NCBI GenBank assembly: GCA_021841935.1
Contig: JAKCDL010000004.1
Location: 62,001 to 126,000 of the forward strand
From: Actinomycetes bacterium
Lineage (GTDB): Bacteria > Actinomycetota > Acidimicrobiia > Acidimicrobiales > Acidimicrobiaceae
Length of the DNA stretch: 64,000 nt
Reading direction: 5' to 3'
The notes below the pieces were generated by a model. The model made no database searches, was not told where the DNA came from, and was given only the letters and a program-made list of their open reading frames with translations. Shown piece by piece: positions 63,978-64,000 of the stretch. The position numbers were made by a program, and so were the translations under genes. Each line of letters starts with the position of its first letter. Position 1 is the stretch's first letter.

Positions 63978-64000
63978 GACGCTTCTCTAAAAGTCGAATA

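Noticed and set aside
1-64000. CRISPR array, prophage or intact insertion sequence
   Set aside because: No regularly spaced repeats, phage structural genes or transposase motifs seen.

Overview
The window is a chromosomal segment of about 50% G+C (judged by eye) from an actinobacterium. Three blocks of gene order support this: uvrC-rapZ-yvcK followed by gap-pgk-tpiA-secG, the run uvrB-coaE-rpsA-polA with an ANTAR response regulator of the PdtaR type, and a DUF-less 195-residue membrane protein family common in mycobacteria. The moderate G+C, together with a ferric-reductase-like electron transfer operon, would fit an acidophilic iron-cycling member of the Acidimicrobiia (Acidithrix/Ferrithrix-like). 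That placement is an inference; no rRNA gene is present to test it.

Layout. 1-6655: an aldo/keto reductase cut by the window edge, an ABC ATPase, a half-size EamA transporter, a diguanylate cyclase, a tandem SRPBCC protein next to an ArsR repressor with a clear dyad operator, and an MFS exporter. 7156-14944: a complete high-affinity potassium uptake operon, consisting of a small membrane ORF, kdpF, kdpA, kdpB, kdpC, kdpD and kdpE. kdpB appears to start at ATT, and tandem 11-bp repeats upstream look like KdpE sites. 15158-19125 (minus strand): a five-gene redox operon (small anchored protein, ApbE, ferric-reductase-like membrane protein, NuoF-like flavoprotein, 3-Cys ferredoxin), tightly packed with ATGA overlaps.

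19392-22868: tRNA-Leu(GAG) followed by about 3.4 kb with no intact gene, including a Fic-domain gene inactivated by a frameshift, a nonsense codon and a changed catalytic-motif Arg. It reads as a decaying tRNA-linked insertion. 22869-34934: a mixed accessory stretch with an SDR, a TRIC/UPF0126 channel, an HSL-type esterase, an unknown anchored protein, an ArsR-rhodanese fusion divergent from an MFS protein, a TfoX-N protein, a proline-iminopeptidase-like hydrolase, cyanase, a solitary DNA methyltransferase and a family-5 substrate-binding lipoprotein that seems to start at CTG.

35025-46622: housekeeping genes for secG, lower glycolysis (tpiA, pgk, gap), yvcK and rapZ, then uvrC and divergent uvrA; whiA, normally between yvcK and gap, is absent. 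46651-53754: an FAD-linked oxidase, two MFS transporters, a DUF167 protein, and a divergent sulfur pair (TauE/SafE exporter and metallo-beta-lactamase/rhodanese protein). 53861-63977: an NYN RNase, a methyltransferase, uvrB, coaE, rpsA, polA, pdtaR and a glyoxalase-II-like hydrolase. All three uvr genes and polA therefore lie within about 21 kb. No CRISPR array, prophage, intact insertion sequence or unmistakably new system was found. The most unusual items are the flavin/iron-type redox operon without a visible FMN-binding partner, two probable rare start codons, and the missing whiA.
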